Below are positions 35,237 to 43,605 of a DNA stretch of 64,000 nt, one piece after another. The stretch is from an uncultured Tateyamaria sp. (GTDB taxonomy: Bacteria; Pseudomonadota; Alphaproteobacteria; Rhodobacterales; Rhodobacteraceae): positions 1 to 64,000 of the forward strand of contig NZ_CANNGP010000014.1 in assembly GCF_947504105.1 (NCBI RefSeq), given 5' to 3'. Made by a program: the position numbers and the translations under genes. Under the pieces are notes generated by a model. That model searched no databases. It saw only the letters and a program-made list of their open reading frames with translations, and had not been told where the DNA came from. Positions within the stretch are counted from its first letter, which is position 1; each line of letters starts with the position of its first letter.

Positions 35237-35530
35237 CCCGCCACTGTTTGGTCGGGCGACAAACTGCCCAAGGACACCAACCTTACGTTGCCCGAATGGA
35301 AAGCCGTTGCGCCGGGTCGCGATTGGGAGACCTTCAACCGATATGCTTACGGTTTCGATGTGGTCATCCCAATCATCGATTTCGGTCAGACTGACGCATG
35401 GGCACCCTCCACCAATCGCGGACTTTGGGGCTGGCATCTGTGGTGGGGACGCTGGGTGCTGAGCGTGATGGGCTGGATCGTCACCGCCCTCGGCGCCGCC
35501 GCCATCACCGGAATCATCCGCCGCGAATAA
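35237..35530 (+). pseudogene. In-frame 3' continuation of the beta-helix membrane protein, cut off by TAA
   Basis: Codons 35237-35530 continue the upstream gene's frame exactly. The translation is protein-like: it is Trp-rich, with AYGFDVVIPIIDFG, NRGLWGWHLWWGRW and a final TM helix followed by IIRRE and a stop. With the upstream part it would make a ~629-residue protein with at least two C-terminal TM segments. A single substitution giving TAA is the simplest explanation; sequencing error or readthrough is possible. An internal ATG at 35294 has no clear ribosome site. Confidence 0.65.
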
Positions 35531-35671
35531 AGGCACCCGTTGCGCCCTTCTCCACCTCTGCGCGCGGTGGCGCTGCATAGGGGGTGTACGCATGGTGCAC
35601 GGCTGGTGTACGGGTGGTGACGGCCTGTTTTGGCTCGAAAATTTTCTTCTGTTCCGGCAAGAAAGACCCTC

Positions 35672-36544
35672 ATGACGCACACCAAAATCGCCGTAATCGG
35701 CGGCTCAGGCATCTATGATATCGACGGGCTTGAAGGCGCTGAATGGGTACAGGTCGATACGCCGTGGGGGGCACCATCGGACCAGATCCTGACCGGCACG
35801 TTGGACGGTGTCGACATGGCATTTCTACCGCGTCATGGGCGGGGTCATGTGCATTCGCCAACCACCGTACCCTACTGCGCCAATATCGATGCGCTCAAGC
35901 GGCTGGGTGTGACGGACGTGATCTCGGTCTCGGCATGCGGGTCGTTCCGCGAAGAGATGGCGCCAGGCGATTTTGTCATTGTAGATCAATTTATTGACCG
36001 GACCTTTGCCCGCGAGAAGTCCTTCTTCGGTACGGGCTGCGTAGCCCATGTCTCGGTTGCCCACCCAACATGCCCGCGTCTGTCGGATGCCTGCGAAAGA
36101 GCCGCGAAAGACGCTGGCATCAATGTGCACCGTGATGGAACCTATCTGGCGATGGAAGGGCCGCAATTCTCCACTCTGGCCGAGTCAAAAATGTACCGGG
36201 AAAGCTGGGGTGCGGATGTGATTGGCATGACCAATATGCCCGAGGCAAAACTCGCCCGCGAGGCCGAGCTATGCTACGGCTCTGTCGCGATGATCACCGA
36301 CTATGACAGCTGGCATCCCGACCATGGCGAAGTCGATGTTACCAAAATCATTCAAACACTTATGGGAAATGCGGACAAAGGTCGCGCATTGGTCAAGCGC
36401 CTCCCGACCCTGCTGGGTGCAGACCGTGCACCCTGCCCCCATGGCTGTGACCGCGCACTGGAACACGCTATCCTCACCGCCCCGGAAGCCCGCGATCCCG
36501 CAATGATCGCCAAACTGGACGCAGTTGCGGGTCGAGTGCTCTGA
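35672..36544 (+). CDS. mtnP: S-methyl-5'-thioadenosine phosphorylase
   Basis: This 290-residue member of the PNP/MTAP family has the phosphate-binding GGSGIYDIDGLEG, the RHGRGHVHSP loop, and YLAMEGPQFSTLAES with GADVIGMTNMPEAKLA, which is diagnostic of MTAP-type enzymes (the purine-base site). It splits methylthioadenosine from polyamine synthesis into adenine and methylthioribose 1-phosphate. Adenine phosphoribosyltransferase, which recovers the adenine, lies 2 kb downstream in the same orientation, but other genes intervene. ATG at 35672 gives the family N-terminus. Confidence 0.93.
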   Translation: MTHTKIAVIGGSGIYDIDGLEGAEWVQVDTPWGAPSDQILTGTLDGVDMAFLPRHGRGHVHSPTTVPYCANIDALKRLGVTDVISVSACGSFREEMAPGDFVIVDQFIDRTFAREKSFFGTGCVAHVSVAHPTCPRLSDACERAAKDAGINVHRDGTYLAMEGPQFSTLAESKMYRESWGADVIGMTNMPEAKLAREAELCYGSVAMITDYDSWHPDHGEVDVTKIIQTLMGNADKGRALVKRLPTLLGADRAPCPHGCDRALEHAILTAPEARDPAMIAKLDAVAGRVL

Positions 36545-36554
36545 ACGCTTGGAG

Positions 36555-37739
36555 TCAACGCGTCAGGGCAGACCAGTTCACCGGGTACACCGTGTTTGAA
36601 AGCGCATAGTACAGGTCGATCACAAAGACCGCCAACGCGACGAACCCCAACACCTGCACACGTCGATGCCAGGTGAACAGGCTGGCATAGTCGCGAAAGG
36701 CGGGCGTCCGGCCGTCCGTGCGCTGATCTTCGATCATTGGACCTATTTTGCGCGTCAATCGGTAACGCCCGATCTGATAAAGTAGGATGATGACGGCAAC
36801 GCCCAACGAATAGGCTGTGGGCGTGCCGCCGGCAAACACCATCTGCCAGACGGATACGCCCTCCTCGAACAGAACCGCTCCCTCTCCAAGACCAAGCTCC
36901 GCTTGTCTTTTCAGAACCGCGGTCTGTATGTCGCCCACCGTGCTCAGCACGTAAACCTTAGCCAGAAGCAGCGTGAAGTAGGCAAGGCAGAACGCGACAT
37001 TGAGAAATTGCTCGATCCCGGTAAACGCGCGCTTTAGCGCCATCCATTTACTGCGCACCTTTTGCAAATCAGCACACCGCACACGGTTCCGGTCAAATTC
37101 AATCGAGCAGTAATAGTGAAACCGCGCGTCCTCGAATGACGCATCTTCGAGCCGGACGCCTGAAAAGAACGATGTTTTGTGGAACACTGCTCGCGAAAAG
37201 TCTGCACGTTCGAAATCGGCACTCGCATATGCGTGGCATCCGTAGAGCTTTGCCGCGCCAAACACGGCGCCTCCGGCCATTGTAGATGGCGGAAAATATA
37301 CACCGTTGAGCTTTACGTCGCTGAAATTACACTCTTCCAGATCAACTATGGGCGGTTCTGTATTTTGATATGGCGAATAGTGCAGCCCTTCGAAGGATGC
37401 ACCTTTGAAATATGCTTCACCTGCGGCCATGCGGCTCTGAACTTCCGCAAAGCTCTCTGGTGCAACATAGTTGTCCGGACGCTGCATGCGAATGGCCTTG
37501 CGATGGACCAGGATCGCTCGGCGGGCTTCGTACCGCTCACTTGGATCGACATCTTCCGATATCGCCCGTTCATGCAGATGCTGCCACACATCAGGATTCG
37601 AAATCACCTCTCGCCAGTCGGACAGAAATGCAGCAAGCTCTGCGTCGGTCGGCATGTGCCCGAACTGCTTTGCAAAGGCCTCGCGTTGGGCATTGTCAGC
37701 AGGTGACCCATCCCCTTTTTCATCGCGCTGCTGATTCAT
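36555..37739 (-). CDS. Pentapeptide-repeat membrane protein
   Basis: This 394-residue protein of unknown function has a hydrophilic N-terminal ~110 residues. Next comes a short run of pentapeptide-like repeats (FEGLHY, CNFSDVKLNGVYF, ADFERADFSRAVFHKTSFFSGVRL, ASFEDARF), then three or four TM helices in the C-terminal half (IEQFLNVAFCLAYFTLLLAKV; TAYSLGVAVIILLYQIG; VQVLGFVALAVFVIDLYY). GAGGG precedes the ATG. It converges on mtnP with a 10-bp gap. Like the beta-helix protein on the other side of mtnP, it joins a beta-helical repeat domain to a C-terminal membrane part. Confidence 0.75.
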   Translation of the reverse strand: MNQQRDEKGDGSPADNAQREAFAKQFGHMPTDAELAAFLSDWREVISNPDVWQHLHERAISEDVDPSERYEARRAILVHRKAIRMQRPDNYVAPESFAEVQSRMAAGEAYFKGASFEGLHYSPYQNTEPPIVDLEECNFSDVKLNGVYFPPSTMAGGAVFGAAKLYGCHAYASADFERADFSRAVFHKTSFFSGVRLEDASFEDARFHYYCSIEFDRNRVRCADLQKVRSKWMALKRAFTGIEQFLNVAFCLAYFTLLLAKVYVLSTVGDIQTAVLKRQAELGLGEGAVLFEEGVSVWQMVFAGGTPTAYSLGVAVIILLYQIGRYRLTRKIGPMIEDQRTDGRTPAFRDYASLFTWHRRVQVLGFVALAVFVIDLYYALSNTVYPVNWSALTR

Positions 37740-37871
37740 ACGCGCCCTCGCCCCTCAGCATCTGTTGCGGCATGAGGGTACCACAAATGACAGATATCGT
37801 ACGGTGGGGTCTTTTCCCCGTTCCAAAGTTAGTGTTCTGTCACAACGGACAGCGACAACCGGAGCCTCTTG

Positions 37872-38504
37872 ATGCCTTTTGATGTCTGGCTGACATTCGT
37901 TGTCGCCTCTACCGCACTGCTGGTCATTCCCGGCCCCACGCTTATGATGGTATTGAGCTACGCGATGACCCAGGGACGGCGGGTTGCCATCGCCTCGGCC
38001 CTCGGGGTCGCGACCGGGGACCTGATTGCCATGACGCTTTCTGTCATCGGGCTGGGCGCGCTGTTCCTGACTTCAGCATTGGCGTTTACCGTGCTGAAAT
38101 GGGTAGGCGCCGTATACCTTGTCTATCTTGGCATACGCATGTTGCTTAGTGCGCGCGGGCCGATCCAAACCACACTAATGAACAAACCCGAAGGCCAAAG
38201 TGCGCGGCGCGTGTTTCGCGATCTGACCACTGTTACAGCGCTGAACCCGAAGTCGAACACGTTCTTCGTGGCCTTCATGCCGCAGTTCATAGACCCGGGC
38301 GTCGCATTTGCCCCGCAGGCCACACTCCTGATTACAACTTTTGTCATGATCGCAGGTATCAATGCGCTGATCTTTGCGCTGGCGGCGAATGCCATGCGTA
38401 CCCGCATCACGCGCCCCATTGTCCAGATGTGGCTGACCCGCGCAGGCGGCGCCACGCTTGTGGGCATGGGCCTGCTGACAGCCACCCTTCGGAGAGCCAC
38501 ATGA
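37872..38504 (+). CDS. LysE family amino-acid exporter
   Basis: This 210-residue LysE/RhtB translocator has about six TM helices and the family motif [19 protein letters not shown] near the N-terminus, plus [19 protein letters not shown]. These export amino acids or derivatives; specificity is unknown. The ATG at 37872 follows GGAG by seven bases; a TTG just before it is unlikely. It is coupled to apt by ATGA. Confidence 0.9.
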   Translation: MPFDVWLTFVVASTALLVIPGPTLMMVLSYAMTQGRRVAIASALGVATGDLIAMTLSVIGLGALFLTSALAFTVLKWVGAVYLVYLGIRMLLSARGPIQTTLMNKPEGQSARRVFRDLTTVTALNPKSNTFFVAFMPQFIDPGVAFAPQATLLITTFVMIAGINALIFALAANAMRTRITRPIVQMWLTRAGGATLVGMGLLTATLRRAT

Positions 38505-39031
38505 AGACCATTCGAGATTACATTCGCACCATCGTCGACTTCCCCCATGAAGGGATCATGTTTCGCGATGTGACCACACTTTTTGCTGATCCGCGCGGGT
38601 TCCGTATTGCCGTTGACCAGATGCTTCATCCCTATGCGGGGCTCGAAATCGACAAGGTCGTAGGACTTGAGGCGCGCGGTTTCATCCTTGGTGGGGCAAT
38701 CGCGCACCAGCTTTCTGTGGGCTTTGTACCAATCCGTAAGAAAGGAAAGCTGCCCGGGGCTACCATTTCCCAAGCCTACACTCTGGAATATGGCGAAGCG
38801 ATTGTCGAAGTGCATGACGACGCAATCAAGGCAGGCGAGAAAATCCTGCTCGTCGATGACTTGTTGGCGACGGGCGGCACGGCCGAAGCCGGGATCAAGC
38901 TGGTGGAACGTCTCGGGGGTGAGATCGTGTCCTGCGCCTTTGTCATTGATCTACCGGATCTGGGCGGGCGCGCGCGGCTCAAGGCAATGGGCATGGACGT
39001 GCACGCACTGTGCGCCTTTGACGGCGACTAG
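38501..39031 (+). CDS. apt: Adenine phosphoribosyltransferase
   Basis: This 176-residue type I phosphoribosyltransferase has the PRPP loop [16 protein letters not shown], the [10 protein letters not shown] segment and the flexible-loop region [13 protein letters not shown] with YTLEYG, all typical of Apt. It makes AMP from adenine and PRPP. GGAGAG lies in the end of the LysE gene ahead of its ATG. The longer upstream frame is a shadow of that gene. Confidence 0.95.
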   Translation: MKTIRDYIRTIVDFPHEGIMFRDVTTLFADPRGFRIAVDQMLHPYAGLEIDKVVGLEARGFILGGAIAHQLSVGFVPIRKKGKLPGATISQAYTLEYGEAIVEVHDDAIKAGEKILLVDDLLATGGTAEAGIKLVERLGGEIVSCAFVIDLPDLGGRARLKAMGMDVHALCAFDGD

Positions 39032-39125
39032 CGTCGCGAAATCGGGTATCTATGGCCGAGGCTATTGAAAGCACCCACATCCCGTATGTCTGCGTAAGCC
39101 GGACGGGCCACGCTGATCGGACCAC

Positions 39126-39835
39126 ATGCCGAAACAGGAAACGCGCCACGAAACCGCACTCGGCGGCGGCAAAGCAACGGCGCTGCGGCCGCAGGCGCGC
39201 ATTTGCTCCTGACGGGGCGTCGCGCCTTTATACCCGACAGTGTTGTGGCGGACATCGCAGCACGGGGAGACAGTGCTCATGCCATCCTAAACGACGTAAC
39301 CGATACTTATGCGGTGACAGCTCTGTACACGGAAATTCTGACAGAACATTGTTGGCTTGATATCGCCTTTATCAACTCAGGCTACCGCAAGGGTCGCGCG
39401 TCCATCGCTCAACACTTACACCCGCGTTTTCGACATCAATGTCCGCGGGGTGTTGGCTTGCCGACATCACCAGATTGCCGCGGCGCGCACGCAAGGTGCG
39501 GGCGCCATCGTGGTCACCCCCTAGATCAGCGGTCTGCGTAAGCCCCATCCGGGATTTAGGCACTACTCCGTATCCGAGGTCGCCGTGATCTCGATGACCC
39601 GTAGCGCCGCGATAGACACAGAGTGCGCCTCAACCTGGTCTCAGCCGGGCGCGTGGTGCGCGACATGGCAATGGAAACGGGGCTCGACCTCGATGCGGTT
39701 GCCGCAACCCTACCCCTGCCTCACATGGGTACGCCCAACGGGGTCGTCGATGCGGTGCTCTGGCGGACCTTTGACGCGACCGCCTATGTGGTGGGACATG
39801 TGCTATGTGTCGATGGGGGCTTCATGGCGTCCTGA
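39126..39835 (+). pseudogene. Decayed short-chain dehydrogenase
   Basis: Fragments of one SDR can be followed across frames: GAHLLLTGRR and ARGDSAHAILNDVTD (from 39200), LDIAFINSG (near 39357), FDINVRGVLAC (near 39430), GAGAIVV followed by a stop and ISGLRK, then a C-terminal piece MGTPNGVVDAVLWRTFD and GHVLCVDGGFMAS ending at 39835. Several frameshifts and at least two stops separate them, and the catalytic YxxxK region is ruined (HYSVSEVA). It cannot encode a full enzyme. The last 70 codons remain open but lack the cofactor site. Confidence 0.75.
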
Positions 39836-39863
39836 CGGCCATGGCGCCAACATCAGATCCGGA

Positions 39864-40568
39864 TCATCCGGGAGGGTCGACTCTTAGCGCATCCACGATC
39901 CGCCGGGCCCAGATGTCATAGACCTGCACACCGGGGTGAAACCCATCAGCCGCCATCAGCTCTGGCTCCACCGGCAGGTCAAAAGGCATATGTTTCACCC
40001 CGTCTTGGTCGACGCATATACCAGACAGCATGGCGTCAAACCGTGCCGCACGCGCGGCCAGCACATCACGCAAGGGGCGCGGCAAAAGTGGAAAGGCTCC
40101 GAGCGGCGGCACACCGGACGCATAGATCCGCCCCACGCCGTGCCGGGCGCGCAATTGCTTCAGAAGCTTCGTGTAGTTGGCTTGCCAGCGGGTTGGATGC
40201 ATCCCGTTTTTGGTATCGTTCACCCCCAGCGCAATCACCGCCACGTCAAATACGTGCGCGGACTTTGCACTGAGCAGTCGTAGCATGCCAGATGTGGTCA
40301 AGCCGGACCGTGCCCACAGCGTCCACTGCACGGCGTAGTCGGCGTGCAAATGCGCGACCAGACGACCAACCAACGCCTCCTCTTGATGGGGAACACCCAC
40401 ACCCGCTGCCGAACTGTCACCCAGTATGAGTATCCGCAACGGCGGACCGGCCCCAGCCTGCCCGCTCCGCGGTCCGTCCGCCTCAGGCAAGCGCATGGCC
40501 CGCGCCGCAACCCAGATCGCCTGCGGCAACAGGATCGGGGCTAGGGCGTATGTTGACAGACGGGACAT
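39864..40568 (-). CDS. SGNH/GDSL hydrolase family protein
   Basis: This 234-residue SGNH hydrolase has the block I motif ILILGDSSAAGVG (nucleophile Ser), block III ALGVNDTKNG (Gly-x-Asn-Asp), and the block V Asp/His in AADGFHPGVQVY. An N-terminal hydrophobic stretch (LAPILLPQAIWVAARAM) may be a signal anchor. It would be an esterase or acyl hydrolase of unknown substrate. ATG at 40568 is chosen; the open frame upstream runs into the preceding oxidase gene. Confidence 0.85.
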   Translation of the reverse strand: MSRLSTYALAPILLPQAIWVAARAMRLPEADGPRSGQAGAGPPLRILILGDSSAAGVGVPHQEEALVGRLVAHLHADYAVQWTLWARSGLTTSGMLRLLSAKSAHVFDVAVIALGVNDTKNGMHPTRWQANYTKLLKQLRARHGVGRIYASGVPPLGAFPLLPRPLRDVLAARAARFDAMLSGICVDQDGVKHMPFDLPVEPELMAADGFHPGVQVYDIWARRIVDALRVDPPG

Positions 40569-40641
40569 CAAGCGCGCAGCTGGGTCGGTGGGCGGGCGCC
40601 TTTCGCGGGCGCAGCCCGCGGAACAGAACCGCCTAGCGACG

Positions 40642-42054
40642 TCATGCCCGCAGCACGGCACCGGGGTTCATGATACCGTGGGGATCCAGTGCATTCTTGA
40701 TCGCACGCATCGCCGCCAGCTTCGCCGGATCGCCATAGCGTTCAAGGTCTTCAACCTTCAACCGGCCGACGCCGTGTTCGGCGCTCACCGATCCGCCCAT
40801 CTCGTGCACAAGATCATGGACCGTTCGCTTGATCTCAGCACGCTCCGCCTCGTGATCCGTACGGCTTTTGCCAGGAACCGGAAAGACATTGTAGTGCAGG
40901 TTGCCATCCCCAACATGTCCAAAACAGTTGACGCGGAAATCACCAAGTCGGGCAATGCGCCGCCCCCCTTCGGCAATGAAATCCGCAAGTGCGCCCAACG
41001 GCACCGAAATATCGTGAGAGCTGATGGATCCGATCCGGCGGTTTGCTTCAGGGATGCTTTCGCGGATTGCCCAGAAGTCTGACGCCTGTTGGGCGCTTTG
41101 CGCGATCATACCGTCCCGCACCAGTCCAACCTCTGACGCAGTAACAAAGATCTCTTCCAATGCAGCGGACGGGTTTTGACCACGCGACAAACCCAGTTCG
41201 ATCAAGACAGACCATTCTGGCGTCTGGGCCCACGGGTTTCGAACGTGGGGCAAGGTTTCCGCCAGAAAGGCAAAGCCCTGCGCATGGATTAATTCAAAAG
41301 CGGACACACCTTCGCCGACATGGTCTCGCACCAAGGCAAGTAACGACAGAGCAGCAGACGGAGACACCACCTGCATCAGCGCGGTGCCAGCGGCAAAGGG
41401 GCGCGGCAAAAGCTTGAGAGCAGCCGCAGTGATAATCCCAAGCGTCCCTTCCGCCCCGATCAGAAGATGCCTCAGATCATACCCGGTGTTGTCTTTGCGC
41501 AAGCGGCTGAGGCCACGATAAATCTCGCCACTGGGCAAAACGGCCTCGACCCCCAGGCACAGATCCCGCGCATTGCCATAACGCAACACCCCCGTGCCGC
41601 CTGCGTTCGTGCTGAGATTGCCGCCAATCCGCGCAGACCCTTCGGCGGCAAGCGACAGAGGAAAGAGCCGGTCCACCTTCTCGGCCGCGGACTGTATATC
41701 CGCGAGGATGACACCAGCGTCGGCAATGAGCACATTTTCCTCGGGCAAGACGGTGCGAATATCAGTCATCTTCTCAAGGGAAAGGATCAGCGGAACAGGG
41801 CCATTCTCGACCACTTGCCCACCAACCAGGCCGGTGCCACCGCCATAGGGAACAACCGGGATCCGCATATCCGAGGCTTTGCGCACCAGGGTTGCGACGT
41901 CGTCAGTAGTGCGGGGCAACGCAAGCAGCCCCGCCTGCCCGGAATAGCGGCCGCGTGGCTCTTGCAAATGTGCGGCATCAGCCGCCGCAAAGCGATCCTC
42001 CGGCAAGGTGGCGCGCATCGCTTCCACCCGATCCGCTGTCAATGAATTCAACAT
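40642..42054 (-). CDS. FAD-binding oxidase of the GlcD / D-2-hydroxyacid dehydrogenase type
   Basis: This is a 470-residue VAO-family flavoprotein. The FAD-binding domain has VPYGGGTGLVGG, LIADAGVILADIQ, RIGGNLSTNAGGTGVLRYG and the GAEGTLGIITAA end. The C-terminal cap domain carries the metal/substrate HVGDGNLHYN and EHGVGRLK motifs. Homologues oxidise D-lactate, glycolate or D-2-hydroxyglutarate; the single-gene arrangement without glcE/glcF argues against glycolate oxidase. ATG 42054 follows an AGGGGA; a longer frame to 42108 is less likely. Confidence 0.88.
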   Translation of the reverse strand: MLNSLTADRVEAMRATLPEDRFAAADAAHLQEPRGRYSGQAGLLALPRTTDDVATLVRKASDMRIPVVPYGGGTGLVGGQVVENGPVPLILSLEKMTDIRTVLPEENVLIADAGVILADIQSAAEKVDRLFPLSLAAEGSARIGGNLSTNAGGTGVLRYGNARDLCLGVEAVLPSGEIYRGLSRLRKDNTGYDLRHLLIGAEGTLGIITAAALKLLPRPFAAGTALMQVVSPSAALSLLALVRDHVGEGVSAFELIHAQGFAFLAETLPHVRNPWAQTPEWSVLIELGLSRGQNPSAALEEIFVTASEVGLVRDGMIAQSAQQASDFWAIRESIPEANRRIGSISSHDISVPLGALADFIAEGGRRIARLGDFRVNCFGHVGDGNLHYNVFPVPGKSRTDHEAERAEIKRTVHDLVHEMGGSVSAEHGVGRLKVEDLERYGDPAKLAAMRAIKNALDPHGIMNPGAVLRA

Positions 42055-42122
42055 GCCCGTCCCCTGCCAGTGCATATGTTTGGTGCCAGAAACCTGTAGC
42101 GACGACAACGGGAAAGCCCCGC

Positions 42123-42962
42123 TTACTCACCACCCTCTCGCAACCATTCGGGCCGCAGGACCATGATCGTGGGGCGGCGGGGTAAACGCTCCAGCGACAC
42201 ACCAAGGGAAGGTCCCCCAACTTCGACCACCTGGAATTCGTCACTCATGCCGGTAAGAAATGCATCCAGTGTGAAGTCTCCAAACCAATGCATCGGGATC
42301 ACGATCGAGGATTTCAGCCGGGACACGATGCGCATCATCGTGGGCAAATCCACGGTCATACCGCCATCGACCGCCGCCATCACAACATCCAGCCGCCCAA
42401 TGGCAGCGTATTGTTCTGCACTGGGTTCATGATGCAGATGACCAAGGTGCCCAATGCACAGGCCTGCCACTTCGAAGATAAAGATGGAGTTGCCGTTTTC
42501 TTCGACACCGGACCATTGCGAGCGGATGTCGGTCGAGACATTGCGGACAAGCACCTCCCCCAGATCGACATGGTGATCAATGCCTTGACCGAACTCCTCG
42601 CTCCAACCCTGTAAAACATGCGGAATAGCCGGGTCCGGAAATGCAGTCCAATGCGTCTCGTGTGCGTGGTTCATCGTGACGACATCGGGGATCATCGGAG
42701 AGCTTCCGACAAAGCCTGTGAAGTCGGTCACCATGTTCAGCCCACCCGCCGTTCGGATCAGGAAGGACGCGTGCGCGATGTAGTGAATCCGCACCGTCTC
42801 AGGAGCCACTTCGACGTTGTAACTGGCCTTTTGTATGTAAGTGGCGCCGTCAATCTGATCAGCCAAGGCAATGCAATGGCTGGGCGTTCGCACATCTTGT
42901 GAAACGGCTATCGCGGGCGCGATCACAAAAGCGAGGGCAAAAAATATGAAGCGCATGTACAT
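42123..42962 (-). CDS. Secreted MBL-fold metallo-hydrolase
   Basis: This ~279-residue protein has a Sec signal peptide (FIFFALAFVIAPAIAVSQD). The metallo-beta-lactamase-like fold follows: IHYIAHASFLIRT, a TMNHAHETHW motif in the position of HxHxDH (Thr replacing Asp), IGHLGHLHHEP, and IPMHWFGDF. It resembles the UlaG/UPF0173 branch. Start at 42962 (MYMRF) or two codons later; neither has a good Shine-Dalgarno. Enzymatic activity and substrate are unknown. Confidence 0.78.
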   Translation of the reverse strand: MYMRFIFFALAFVIAPAIAVSQDVRTPSHCIALADQIDGATYIQKASYNVEVAPETVRIHYIAHASFLIRTAGGLNMVTDFTGFVGSSPMIPDVVTMNHAHETHWTAFPDPAIPHVLQGWSEEFGQGIDHHVDLGEVLVRNVSTDIRSQWSGVEENGNSIFIFEVAGLCIGHLGHLHHEPSAEQYAAIGRLDVVMAAVDGGMTVDLPTMMRIVSRLKSSIVIPMHWFGDFTLDAFLTGMSDEFQVVEVGGPSLGVSLERLPRRPTIMVLRPEWLREGGE

Positions 42963-43020
42963 CAGCTTAGTGTTGTACAGATTTTTTGCAAAAACCTTCG
43001 CAAGAAATCGTATGAGGCTT

Positions 43021-43605
43021 TTATCCCGCGTCAGTGCGGCCACGACGATCCATACGCAAAGCAGCATAGAGCACATGCGTCCGCCAGCGCCCGTCGATCT
43101 GAAGATAGCTTTGCGCCACCCCCTCGTACTTGAACCCACAGGTTTCCAACAATCCGCGCGACGCTACGTTTTCGGGCAAGCACGCTGCCTCGATCCGACT
43201 GAGATCCAGGCGCGTGAACGCATGGTGCACGACGGCAAGGATCGCCTCGCGCATGTAACCTTGGCGCGCATGCGCAGCCCCGGTCCAGTAGCCGAGAGTT
43301 CCAGCCTGTGCAGGGCCCCGTCGAATATTGTCCAGCGTGATTGCGCCAAGCAGCGTGTCATCGCTACGCCGATAAAGAAACAATGGCATCGCGGTTCCGC
43401 TGGTCACCGACCGCTGTGCCCAATAGACCCTATTGGTAAAGGCCTTGCGTGTCAGGTGATCCCCTGCCCAGCTTGGTTCCCAAGGGGTCAGGTGCGTCGC
43501 ACTTGTAGCACGAAGCGTGGCCCAGTCCCGAAAGTCGGAATGCGTGGGCGGGCGCAGCGTCATGCGCTCCGTCTCGATCCGCAATTTCCGCTTGTTCAGG
43601 ATCAT
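43021..43605 (-). CDS. GNAT acetyltransferase, RimJ/RimL type
   Basis: This 194-residue GNAT protein of the ribosomal-protein-alanine N-acetyltransferase group has TERMTLRPPTHSDFRDWATL at the N-terminus, the acetyl-CoA region GYWTGAAHARQGYMREAI, and ACLPENVASRGLLETCGF. Its ATG overlaps the M16 peptidase stop (TGATG), so it belongs to the thrC-M16 transcription unit, an arrangement common in Rhodobacteraceae. Acceptor inferred from family. Confidence 0.88.
   Translation of the reverse strand: MILNKRKLRIETERMTLRPPTHSDFRDWATLRATSATHLTPWEPSWAGDHLTRKAFTNRVYWAQRSVTSGTAMPLFLYRRSDDTLLGAITLDNIRRGPAQAGTLGYWTGAAHARQGYMREAILAVVHHAFTRLDLSRIEAACLPENVASRGLLETCGFKYEGVAQSYLQIDGRWRTHVLYAALRMDRRGRTDAG

Noticed and set aside
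42670-42720. Loss of the Asp in the HxHxDH motif of the MBL-fold protein as a sign of inactivity
   Set aside because: Other conserved parts (IGHLGHLHHEP, IPMHWF) look like a coherent subfamily, so the variation is more likely lineage-typical than a defect.
42123-43139. A longer MBL-fold protein starting at 43139
   Set aside because: The extension overlaps the end of the upstream acetyltransferase gene and would bury the signal peptide that starts at about 42956.
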